Assembly (NCBI GenBank): GCA_014871605.1
Contig: WGSQ01000033.1
Coordinates: 1 to 13,828 of the forward strand
Reading direction: 5' to 3'
DNA from: Collinsella sp.
GTDB taxonomy: Bacteria; Actinomycetota; Coriobacteriia; Coriobacteriales; Coriobacteriaceae
DNA length: 13,828 nucleotides
Below the pieces are notes generated by a model. The model was not told the origin of the DNA and ran no database searches. It saw nothing but the letters and a program-made list of their open reading frames with translations. Both the position numbers and the translations under genes were made by a program. Below are positions 1-7,711 of this stretch, in pieces. Position 1 is the first letter of the stretch. The number at the start of each line of letters is the position of its first letter.

Positions 1-1
1 G

Positions 2-385
2 TGCGGCTACCAGGTCGCGGATAGCGTATCCGATGAGGACAGCGGTTGGATCTACACCTTGTGGCTCAACACCGATTTGACCTTTACGCCCGAGGCCACG
101 CCGACTCCCGATCCGCAGCCTACGCCGGATCCCAAGCCGACGCCGCAGCCTGGGGTGAAGCCCGCGGCCAAGCCCGAGGTGAAGCCCGAGGCCAAACCCG
201 CGGCCAAGCCGGCCACGACAACCGCCACGACCAAGACGGTTGAGAAAACCACGCAGGCCAAGAAGAGCGATGCTGTCCTGGCTACCACGGGGGATACCAC
301 CGCGATGACGGTCGCCGCCCTAGGCATCGCCGGCGCGACCGTAGCCGCCGCCGGCCTCGCCGCGACCAAGCGCCGCAAGCGCTAG
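2..385 (+). CDS. C-terminal end of a sortase-anchored surface protein (5' partial)
   Basis: The reading frame is open from the window edge and stops with TAG at 383-385, so only the last 127 residues are visible and the start lies outside. After about 30 residues of folded-looking sequence (CGYQVADSVSDEDSGWIY) comes a wall-spanning spacer of Pro-Thr and Lys-Pro repeats (PTPDPQPTPDPKPTPQP, then KPAAKPEVKPEAKPAAKP) and a Thr/Lys stretch. The protein ends in a sorting signal: LATTGD at 278-295, an Ala/Gly/Val membrane segment and the basic tail TKRRKR. The likely role is a covalently anchored surface protein; nothing visible shows its binding function. The last 30 or so residues are nearly identical to those of the large protein that follows, so the two are paralogous at least at this end. 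An internal TTG at 59 is not a credible start because it falls inside the domain before the spacer. Confidence 0.85.
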   Translation, partial: CGYQVADSVSDEDSGWIYTLWLNTDLTFTPEATPTPDPQPTPDPKPTPQPGVKPAAKPEVKPEAKPAAKPATTTATTKTVEKTTQAKKSDAVLATTGDTTAMTVAALGIAGATVAAAGLAATKRRKR

Positions 386-421
386 AGCTGGGTGACGGCT
401 CTCGTTCTCGGCCTCAGCAAA

Positions 422-560
422 ATCTCAATCTGTAACACCAAACTGCCCAAAACGGCTCTAGATGTTACAGATTGAGATAAACCGAATGGCCGCCAATCTA
501 ATGTCTCGATCTGTAACACCAGGCGGGGAATTTGACCTCTTACTGTTACAGATCGAGACA
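422..560. repeat. Array of two 57-59 bp hairpin units with 25-nt loops
   Basis: Unit 1: arm ATCTCAATCTGTAACA at 422-437 pairs perfectly with its reverse complement at 463-478. Unit 2: a 17-bp arm at 502-518 pairs perfectly with 544-560. Both loops are 25 nt and the gap between the units is about 24 nt, so four arms in alternating orientation recur every 40-41 bp. No T-run follows either stem, so these are not ordinary intrinsic terminators. The same array, with three units, follows the next gene at 7361-7578. The layout resembles REP/BIME-type elements; no function is shown by the sequence. Confidence 0.85.
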
Positions 561-576
561 AACCGGCCGGCTAAGT

Positions 577-616
577 CCAAAACCGCCACAAAGGTGCCTG
601 TCCCCTTTGCGGTGGT
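577..616. repeat. REP-like motif, copy 1 (GGTGCCTGTCCCC core)
   Basis: Positions 577-605 match 7590-7618 at 28 of 29 bases, with the shared core CACAAAGGTGCCTGTCCCC. Flanking bases form an imperfect inverted repeat (582-594 with 604-616, 11 of 13 paired). The GGGACAGG core (in reverse here) recurs at 10137 and 10305-10312 in a variant form, so this is a small dispersed repeat family. It sits directly after the hairpin array in both copies. Confidence 0.7.
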
Positions 617-627
617 TCGCGCAGGTA

Positions 628-672
628 GAACGGTAGGTTCGTATATATGAACCTACCGTTCGCTTTGTTTTT
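628..672 (+). terminator. Perfect 13-bp hairpin with T-rich tail (terminator or attenuator)
   Basis: GAACGGTAGGTTC at 628-640 pairs perfectly with 649-661 around an 8-nt loop GTATATAT, followed by GCTTTGTTTTT (662-672). This fits an intrinsic terminator on the + strand, 240 bp after the upstream gene's stop and about 50 bp before the next start codon. I see no good promoter between the hairpin and the ATG at 722, so an attenuator, or an operator palindrome around a TATATAT -10-like loop, is also possible. Confidence 0.65.
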
Positions 673-706
673 GGACGACGATTACGCTGGATGACTTTTG
701 GTTTTC

Positions 707-715
707 AGGAAAGGA
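707..715 (+). promoter_or_regulatory. Ribosome binding site that sets the start of the large surface protein
   Basis: AGGAAAGGA ends 6 nt before the ATG at 722. An in-frame TTG at 698 would add eight residues but places this Shine-Dalgarno sequence inside the coding region, so the ATG is preferred. Confidence 0.8.
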
Positions 716-721
716 ACGACC

Positions 722-3700
722 ATGAGGTGGACTACTGTTCGAGCGCTTTGCCGCCGGCTGACGGTTGCCACGGTGACCCTCACCATGGTGACGGGCTCGT
801 TGCCTGTGGGCGCGTTTGCTGAGGTGCTCACCACCGATAGCACCTTTGTGCAGACGGATAACGGCCAAGCAGCCGACGCCGCTCCCGCCGATTCGGCTGA
901 CGCCCAAACGTCAGACTCTGCTTCCGCCGACCCCGCGCCCGATGCCGGCGCTGCCGACCCCACAGCGCCCGCCGCCGATGACGGCCCTACGCCCCCGGCC
1001 TCCGAGATTGCATCGGCGGCGGGCCTGACGGGCGCCGGGCAGACCGAGGGCACACCTGCGGGTACGCTCGCCACCGATCTTGTCGAGGGTAAGGAGCTCG
1101 CCGAGCAGCAGAAGCAAGAGGAGGCTTCCGGTGCCGAGGCAACCTGGAACGAGGAACTTGGACTCTGGGCAACCTCGAAGGGCGCCACGGGCGTAAAGGG
1201 CGAATACGACGATGGCTACGTGGCCGGCGAGCAGACCCCCGCGCAGTACTACTTCTCGATCGATAGCCTCACCAATGAAATTTCTATCGAGTATGGCGAC
1301 GGAGGCATTACCACGTTGGAGGTGCCCTCGACCATCGACGGCAAAAATGTCGTGAGCCTTACGGGTATGGGAAACGCTGCACTCACATCGATCACCTTCG
1401 CCCCTAATTCGCATGTCCGCTCGGTTGGCGGCTTGGGCGGCAGCAGCATCAAAGAGATCGCACTGCCCGATTCGGTCGAGGAGCTCAAGAGCTATGCATT
1501 CTACAAAAGCAAGACGCTCCAAACGGTAACCTGGCCCAACAACGCGGCCTTTACCACGATTCCCGAGCAGGCCTTTAAGGAATGTGAACAACTTGACGAC
1601 AATGTGGTGGCAACGCTGCCGCCTTCGGTCAAAACTATCGACTATCTTGCATTCGCCTATTGTGGCGTGCCACAGTTCTATGTCTCGGATACAACGGTAC
1701 TCACCTTTACGCAGATCAACGTGCCGGGTACGGTGGAGCGGATCGGGCACTATGCATTTTGTGGGTGCTCCTTTGTGTCGTCGGTGACGATTGGCGATGG
1801 TGTCAAATCTATCGGGGCGCTCGCGTTCGCCTCTCTTGATCCTGCGATTGCCGGCAAAGAGATTGTGCTACCCAAAAGCGTGGAAATGATAGAGTGGGGA
1901 GCTTTTGAGAACACGAGATACGGAAACGAGACGAACCATAATGCCGTTGCCCTGCGCGTGATGAACCCCGATCTTCAGTTTGGTGAGGCGGGCTATCCGG
2001 GCGACTATAATGAGCGCGTGACAATCGATGGCGTAACGTATGCGATTCCCTTTAGTGAAGGCCAGACCGTCTATGCCTATGCGACCGATTCGGCTGGCAA
2101 CCCCTCGATGGTCAAAAAGCTTGCCGATGTCGTGGCCGATCGCAAGGACTCCGTCGATTCCTCGAAGCCTGCCTACGCGTTTGAGTGGATGGGCGAGGCG
2201 GCCCAGGTGACGGGCAAACTTCCCCAGAGCGCGACGGCTACACTCGTGCAGGCGGGGCAGTCCACGCCGCTGGCGGTTGGCGATGACGGCAGCTTTACAG
2301 CGGACGCTCTCTCCAAGACAGCAGCCACCCTGCGCATTTCGCTCAGCGGTTACTATGACATGGTGCTGGCGCGCCCGGGCGACCAGATGACGGGCACATG
2401 GAATATCGGAGAGATTAAGGCGGAGGACTTTACCAAGATTCCGGCCTCGCGCGCGATTGAACTCAATGTGGCCTATCTCGAACCGGTCGCAGGCCGGGAT
2501 AAGACCGAACGCATTGAGCTCGATAGTCTCGATAACATCGATCTGACGGTGAAGAGCGGCGGCAAGACGCTCAAACCTGCCAAGGGCGACAAGGAAAACG
2601 ACTACCGTATCCAGGGTACAGCGCTTGTGGTGTCGCAGGCCATTGCCGACGCCGACCAAGATCTGGAGATATCGCTCGAGCCCAAAGACAGCCTCAAGCT
2701 GGGTGGGGCGACGGCGACGGTGAAGCCTTCGGCCGGCAAGGTCGATATCGACTTGAAGCCTTGGGGCACGGCGACGGTCACGACTAAGGGCGACTACCAG
2801 GGCGCCAACCGCGTGCTGGTGTTCCGTACGTCCGACGGCAAGCTAGTTGCCGACGGTGTCACCTATCTGATGGGTTACGAAGACGATGGCACCACGCCTA
2901 TCATGAAGGCCGAGACGCCGCGCTTTAAGGCCGGTTCGTACACCATCGTCGCCTTTAACAAGACGAGCTACGACATCCAAGCGACGAACTGTTCCACGTT
3001 TAACCGCCTAGGGCTGACCGTGGGGAAGCATATCGCGCAAAAGCAGGTGAAGATTGAGGACGGCAAACAGCTCGACGTGACGCTCGACGTCCCCACGTTT
3101 GACGTGGAGACGTATCGTGCCGAGCGCGGGCTGACGGCGGGCTCGGTTATCGCTGATTCGTCCGCGGTCGTTGGCGTGGAGACCGAGCTGCGCATTCATT
3201 ACGAGCTCAAGGACAGCCAGGCTGCCAAGATTGAGATTCCGCTGGCCAAGGATGCCGTCGAGGATGTGTCCGCAGGCTCTCGCGATCCCGGTGATAGCTC
3301 CCGTACATGGTGGACTGACGCGACGTGGGAGGGCGACAACCTCGTTCTCGATATGAAGAAGGGCATGGGCGCCGATGTGTTTGTGCGCTTTAAGCCTAAG
3401 GCCGCGGGCATCTTTGCTATCTCGCCGCTTATTACGCTGGGCGAGGTGACATTGCCGCTGGGAAGCACCACGCTCGAGGTTAGCGGATCGCGCATCGAGG
3501 TCGACAGCACCGACGTTCACAGCCTGCTGGGCAATGTGGCCTACGTTTATGCAGCGCCCGGCAAAAGCGTGCAGCTTACCGTGGGCGCGGGCGCCTCGGC
3601 CGCAAAGTACACTGGCAAGACCAATAAACTCGGCCGTGCCAAGATTGAATACGACCTGCCGCAGGATACGCTTGCCGCCGAGCGCGTGACGCTCGAGGCG

Positions 3701-6700
3701 CGCGTGGGCTCGACCGACGTCGCCGCCGCTGCCGCAGAGGTGACGGCTCGCAATTATGTGCGCTATGTTCCGGGCGCTTCGGTCTGGAACTTTGATGTGA
3801 CGTATCGTGGCGGTACGCAAAGCCTGGTCAAGGACGGCAAGGACACCGGCAAGAGCCTGTGGACCTTCCATCATCTGCCACAAAAGAAGAACGCCTACTG
3901 GACGTTCGATATCACACTCGAGGTGGGAAACGAAGAGGCCGCCGACACGCTCGACCTGTACGTGGACTGCGTGGATGGCAAGACGGTGACGATTCCTCTG
4001 ACTCAAAAGTCGCGCGAGGGCACCCATGTGCGCTATGTGGCGGAGTATGTGGACGAGGGTTACCTTAAGCTTCTCGACGAGTTTAACAAGGCGAATGACT
4101 CGACCTATGTGAACTGCGGCAACTTTGAGCAGATCTTTATGCCGCAGACCTACCGCATCTCCAATGCCCAGCTTATGACCATGCTGAGTTTTGACGCCAA
4201 CGCGTCGGCCAAAAAGCATTCCGCCGCGGCCGAGGAGCGCCAGCAGGAGTTCTCGAATGCCGTGCAGCAGTGGCACGAGTATATGATGGATAACTCGTTT
4301 AATGATGTCGACGAGGCCTTTAACGACGCGATTGACCAGATGGTCGCCGATGCGTTTGCCGAAGAGGACAAGGACGGTAAAGAGGACGAAGCCCAAGGTG
4401 GAGCTGCGTGTAAGGCTCGTCGCGCCCCTGCCGCCAGCGACGGCGAGGGTGATGGTGCTGGCAACGACGAGGCCGCGCAGTTTGCGGCTGAGCTCAAGGC
4501 CGCGGTCGGCGGGTCGTCGGCGCTGCTGACCCAGCAGGGCGACAGCTATGGCGTCAATGTGGACAAGATGATCTTTGAGGATGCTTACGGCACCAGCGAG
4601 GATTGGTATCAGGAACTCGCGGCGGCCCAGGGCGCGAACGCCGCGGATGCGGCCGCCATCAAGGAGCTCGTCGACCATGCATCGCGAGCGGAGTTTATTG
4701 CCCAGCAGGCCGAGGATCTGGTGGGCCAGTCGATGGGTATCGGCCAGCTCAACCAATACGGAAGCTGGAATGACGCAACCGCTGCGGCGCTCAACAAGTG
4801 TGCGGGCATTAAGGCCAGCGAGTACAACGGCCAGTCGACGAGCGGGTTTAACGATTTGGGCCAGGTGCTCGGCAGCTCGCTGAGCTACAAGGCGGCTGAC
4901 GACGATACCGTCAAGGGCTTTAAGGTCGCCGCGCCCGATGGCGAGCAGACGGCCTATATCGAGTCGGAGTTTATCGAGAACTCCAATAACAACAAGAACC
5001 AGGCGCTTCTGTTTAACTCGATCGCCATGCAGTGCGACATTCTGGACAACCTGTACGACAACTGGAATGTGGTCCATAGCCTCAACAACTCCAAGGTGCG
5101 CGGATGGCTCATGGCCTGGAAGCTCAACGGCGACGTGAGCGCCCATATGAAGCTCATCCGCACGATCCGTTCGCTCAAGAGCTATAAGATCGAGTGCGAG
5201 ATGTTCGGACAGGTCTTTAAGACCGACGCGTGGAAGGCGGCCGGTCAGGCGTTTCCCGCGGCGACCCAGGGCATCGGCATCTTTACCGGCATTTACGGCG
5301 TGAACGATGCCAGCAAGAACTGGGAGAACGTGAACGTCCGCATGCAGAAGGTGAAGGGCGAGCGCGAGGGCTATGAGCTTCAGCATACGCGCTTGCTTGC
5401 CAAGCCCGAGAAGACCGAGGACGACTGGAAGTGCATTTACGCGCTGCGTGACGCCATGGAGAAGGCGCGTGCGTTTGAGGATCTGCTGTATCGCCAGCTC
5501 TGCCACGATAGCACCGATGTGGCATTGGGCTCCATTATGACAATCGCCGGCGTGCTGACGGCCGGTTCGGCGGGTACCGTGGTGGGCGCTGCCTATGATG
5601 CGGCTTCGACCAGCGTAGGTTCGGAGCGCGCGATTAAGCTGACCAATGCCGAATGCGCCTACGATGTTGCCTGCGAGCAGGTGGAGCGCGCGTGCCAGAA
5701 TCGCATTACGGTCAACTGGGGCGAGCTGACCGATGCCGAGGTCTACAAGGCCAACAAGGACGGCTTGATCTCGGACGAGAAGATGCAGTCGATCTTCGAG
5801 GCGCGTTACCGCAATGTGGCTGCCAAGGCTGCACCCGACCCTGCGGGCGTGGTGTACGAGGGCCTGCTGTCCAATACGGTTGAAGGCGCGACGGTTGAGC
5901 TGTGGAGCGCCGACAATGCGGCCGGTACCAATGCGGTGCGTTGGGATGCCGAGGAGTATGAGCAGGACAATCCGCTTGCAACGGGTGCGGACGGCGCGTA
6001 CAACTGGAATACGCCGACCGGCTGGTATCAGGTGCGCGTGACCAAGGACGGGTATGAGGAGGCGCGTTCGGCTTGGCTGCGCGTGCCGCCGATTCAGACT
6101 GAGGTGAACATTGGCTTGGTGTCGACGGCGGCGCCCGAGGTGGCCTCGGCCCATGCCTATACCGATTGCATCGAGGTTGAGTTTGCGCAGTATATGGATG
6201 CGAGCGACGATGCCCTGGTCGCATTGCGCGCGCAGGGCTTGGGCGACGTGACGTATACGTGGCTCGACAAACAGGACGATCCCAATGGCAAGCCGCTATC
6301 GCGCGTGCTGCGTATTCGCTATGCCGATGCGCGTGAGGCGGGCTCGACGGTGGCGTTTGAGCTCGACGGTGCTCGCAACTACGCCGGCACGGCCATGGCG
6401 CGCTGGGCAAGTGGCGAGCTTGTCGTGGGCGTTCGTGCCGACAAGCTCAAACTCAACGTGGAGCAGGCCGTGACCATGCTTGATGGCAGTGACTTTGAGC
6501 TGGTGGCGCACGTGACCGATAAGGCGGGCAAGCCGTTTGCGGGCGCCAAGGTTAGTGTTGGGCTGGAGTCCTCGGCTATCTGCTCTGTCGATGCCACCCA
6601 GGCCGTGACGGGCGAGGACGGTGCGGCGACGTTTGTGCTGCATGGTGCTCTGCCCGGTTTGACGACGTTGACGGCGGCGGTGGGCGGCACGGCGCTGTCC

Positions 6701-7324
6701 AAGCAGGTCGACGTTCGCGTGTCTGCCGAGGCAGTGCGACCGGCGCGACCGGTGGCGACGATTGGTGCGACGACGTTTGGTGCATGGTCGCCCAAGGAGA
6801 ACTACATTACGGTGCCCAAGGGCACGAAGCTGGAGCTTTCTGCCGAGGATGGCACGACGATTTGGTACACCACCAACGACACCTGTCCCTGCCGTGACGA
6901 AGACCGCGTAAAGTACACCGAGCCCATTGCGCTCGATAGCAACATGTATGTGCGCATTGCGGCGCAGCGCCCTGGCATGTCGTACAGTGAGTATTCCGAG
7001 CGTCTGAACATTACGATCACGGTGACCGATGAGCCGGTGCCTGGGCCGACGCCCGAGCCGGACCCGACGCCTGACGGCGGCGAGCAGGGCGGCGGTACGG
7101 ATGGCTCTAGTGGCGCCGGGGTCCCTGCGGGCAGTTCGACTTCGACGACGACCACGGTGACGACGGACAAGTCCAAGGGTAAGGGCGAGAACGGCAAGAA
7201 GTCTGGCGGCACGGAGCTCGCCAGCACGGGTGACTCCGCCGCGATGACGGTCGCCGCTCTGGGCATCGCTGGCGCAACCGTTGCCGCGGCCGGCATCGCC
7301 GCGACTAAGCGTCGCAAGCGTTAG
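722..7324 (+). CDS. Giant (2200 aa) secreted, sortase-anchored LRR/Ig-like surface protein, probable adhesin
   Basis: A large exported wall protein. Signal peptide: basic n-region MRWTTVRALCRRL, hydrophobic core, likely cleavage after AFA near residue 31. Residues about 34-120 are an Ala/Asp/Pro/Ser-rich linker. Residues about 176-422 are BspA-type (LRR_5) repeats, seen as repeated I-LPDSVEEL-YAF, VPGTVERIGHYAF and I-LPKSVEMIEWGAF patterns. Residues about 425-1145 are beta-rich, probably Ig-like. Residues about 1148-1705 are mostly helical, with an acidic linker near 1213-1252 and a hydrophobic Gly/Ala stretch near 1600-1625. Then come a carboxypeptidase-regulatory/Cna-B-like module (about 1706-1801), an Ig-like module, a Big_1/invasin-like module (about 1906-2000) and a chitobiase C-terminal-like module (about 2009-2102). 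A Pro/Gly/Ser/Thr spacer leads to LASTGD (2166-2171), an Ala/Gly membrane segment and TKRRKR. Binding to host or partner cells is inferred from the architecture only; the ligand is unknown and no enzyme motif is visible. Confidence 0.88.
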   Translation: MRWTTVRALCRRLTVATVTLTMVTGSLPVGAFAEVLTTDSTFVQTDNGQAADAAPADSADAQTSDSASADPAPDAGAADPTAPAADDGPTPPASEIASAAGLTGAGQTEGTPAGTLATDLVEGKELAEQQKQEEASGAEATWNEELGLWATSKGATGVKGEYDDGYVAGEQTPAQYYFSIDSLTNEISIEYGDGGITTLEVPSTIDGKNVVSLTGMGNAALTSITFAPNSHVRSVGGLGGSSIKEIALPDSVEELKSYAFYKSKTLQTVTWPNNAAFTTIPEQAFKECEQLDDNVVATLPPSVKTIDYLAFAYCGVPQFYVSDTTVLTFTQINVPGTVERIGHYAFCGCSFVSSVTIGDGVKSIGALAFASLDPAIAGKEIVLPKSVEMIEWGAFENTRYGNETNHNAVALRVMNPDLQFGEAGYPGDYNERVTIDGVTYAIPFSEGQTVYAYATDSAGNPSMVKKLADVVADRKDSVDSSKPAYAFEWMGEAAQVTGKLPQSATATLVQAGQSTPLAVGDDGSFTADALSKTAATLRISLSGYYDMVLARPGDQMTGTWNIGEIKAEDFTKIPASRAIELNVAYLEPVAGRDKTERIELDSLDNIDLTVKSGGKTLKPAKGDKENDYRIQGTALVVSQAIADADQDLEISLEPKDSLKLGGATATVKPSAGKVDIDLKPWGTATVTTKGDYQGANRVLVFRTSDGKLVADGVTYLMGYEDDGTTPIMKAETPRFKAGSYTIVAFNKTSYDIQATNCSTFNRLGLTVGKHIAQKQVKIEDGKQLDVTLDVPTFDVETYRAERGLTAGSVIADSSAVVGVETELRIHYELKDSQAAKIEIPLAKDAVEDVSAGSRDPGDSSRTWWTDATWEGDNLVLDMKKGMGADVFVRFKPKAAGIFAISPLITLGEVTLPLGSTTLEVSGSRIEVDSTDVHSLLGNVAYVYAAPGKSVQLTVGAGASAAKYTGKTNKLGRAKIEYDLPQDTLAAERVTLEARVGSTDVAAAAAEVTARNYVRYVPGASVWNFDVTYRGGTQSLVKDGKDTGKSLWTFHHLPQKKNAYWTFDITLEVGNEEAADTLDLYVDCVDGKTVTIPLTQKSREGTHVRYVAEYVDEGYLKLLDEFNKANDSTYVNCGNFEQIFMPQTYRISNAQLMTMLSFDANASAKKHSAAAEERQQEFSNAVQQWHEYMMDNSFNDVDEAFNDAIDQMVADAFAEEDKDGKEDEAQGGAACKARRAPAASDGEGDGAGNDEAAQFAAELKAAVGGSSALLTQQGDSYGVNVDKMIFEDAYGTSEDWYQELAAAQGANAADAAAIKELVDHASRAEFIAQQAEDLVGQSMGIGQLNQYGSWNDATAAALNKCAGIKASEYNGQSTSGFNDLGQVLGSSLSYKAADDDTVKGFKVAAPDGEQTAYIESEFIENSNNNKNQALLFNSIAMQCDILDNLYDNWNVVHSLNNSKVRGWLMAWKLNGDVSAHMKLIRTIRSLKSYKIECEMFGQVFKTDAWKAAGQAFPAATQGIGIFTGIYGVNDASKNWENVNVRMQKVKGEREGYELQHTRLLAKPEKTEDDWKCIYALRDAMEKARAFEDLLYRQLCHDSTDVALGSIMTIAGVLTAGSAGTVVGAAYDAASTSVGSERAIKLTNAECAYDVACEQVERACQNRITVNWGELTDAEVYKANKDGLISDEKMQSIFEARYRNVAAKAAPDPAGVVYEGLLSNTVEGATVELWSADNAAGTNAVRWDAEEYEQDNPLATGADGAYNWNTPTGWYQVRVTKDGYEEARSAWLRVPPIQTEVNIGLVSTAAPEVASAHAYTDCIEVEFAQYMDASDDALVALRAQGLGDVTYTWLDKQDDPNGKPLSRVLRIRYADAREAGSTVAFELDGARNYAGTAMARWASGELVVGVRADKLKLNVEQAVTMLDGSDFELVAHVTDKAGKPFAGAKVSVGLESSAICSVDATQAVTGEDGAATFVLHGALPGLTTLTAAVGGTALSKQVDVRVSAEAVRPARPVATIGATTFGAWSPKENYITVPKGTKLELSAEDGTTIWYTTNDTCPCRDEDRVKYTEPIALDSNMYVRIAAQRPGMSYSEYSERLNITITVTDEPVPGPTPEPDPTPDGGEQGGGTDGSSGAGVPAGSSTSTTTTVTTDKSKGKGENGKKSGGTELASTGDSAAMTVAALGIAGATVAAAGIAATKRRKR

Positions 7325-7360
7325 GTTTTGGCGACAGCGCCCATCCTCGGCTTTAGCAAA

Positions 7361-7578
7361 ATCTCAATCTGTAACACCAAACTGTCCAAAACGGCTCTAG
7401 ATGTTACAGATTGAGATGAACTGTTCGACCCCCAACCTAACGTCTCGATCTGTAACACGTAGCGAGGAATTTGGGCTCTAACTGTTACAGATTGAGACAA
7501 AGCGGAGGCGGTTGGAGCAATATCTCGATCTGTAACAACTACAAGGCTCAACGGGCTCCAGGTGTTACAGATTGAGAC
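7361..7578. repeat. Array of three 57-bp hairpin units with 25-nt loops
   Basis: Arms of 16 bp lie at 7361/7402, 7442/7483 and 7522/7563 (left/right start). Every loop is 25 nt; the gaps between units are 24 and 23 nt. Unit 3 (7361-7417) is a perfect stem, and its loop differs from that of the unit at 422-478 by one base. The later two units have one wobble pair and one wobble plus one end mismatch. The consensus arm is TCTCRATCTGTAACA. The array starts 37 bp after the stop of the large surface gene. No T-run follows any stem. Confidence 0.87.
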
Positions 7579-7589
7579 AAAACGACCGA

Positions 7590-7627
7590 CCAAAACCACC
7601 ACAAAGGTGCCTGTCCCCATCGTGGTG
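7590..7627. repeat. REP-like motif, copy 2 (GGTGCCTGTCCCC core)
   Basis: Repeats positions 577-605 with one mismatch over 29 bases. CACCAC at 7597-7602 pairs with GTGGTG at 7622-7627 around the core. It closes the hairpin array as in copy 1. Confidence 0.7.
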
Positions 7628-7644
7628 ATCGGGCGGCCGGCATA

Positions 7645-7683
7645 GAAAAAGTCCCCGCCGGGCGTGTGCTCGACGGGGACTTT
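7645..7683 (-). terminator. Intrinsic terminator of the nfnAB genes, shared convergent region
   Basis: AAAGTCCCCG at 7648-7657 pairs with CGGGGACTTT at 7674-7683. Read on the - strand the stem runs into CTTTTTCTATG, a good U-tract, 29 bp after the nfnB stop. On the + strand the tail TTTGCCGTTT is weaker but could also stop transcription from the surface-protein gene. The 387 bp between the two convergent genes otherwise hold only the hairpin array and the REP-like motif. Confidence 0.8.
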
Positions 7684-7711
7684 GCCGTTTGGTGGCTAGC
7701 GCTGCAGGTGA

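Noticed and set aside
422..560. Possible CRISPR-like array in the regularly spaced arms
   Set aside because: Repeats alternate in orientation rather than being direct, arms are only 16 bp, there are two or three units, spacers are partly homologous between the two loci, and no cas gene is near.
671..700. TTGGAC as a -35 box for the large surface gene
   Set aside because: No acceptable -10 sequence lies 16-18 bp downstream before the start codon.
698..721. TTG at 698 as the start of the large surface protein
   Set aside because: It would put the Shine-Dalgarno sequence inside the coding region; the ATG at 722 has good spacing and gives a normal signal peptide.
3008..6154. A 1048-codon open frame on the - strand opposite the large surface gene
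   Set aside because: It is antisense to a well-supported gene with a signal peptide, repeats and a sorting signal; its product is rich in His, Arg and Leu with no motif, as expected from GC-rich codon use read on the other strand.
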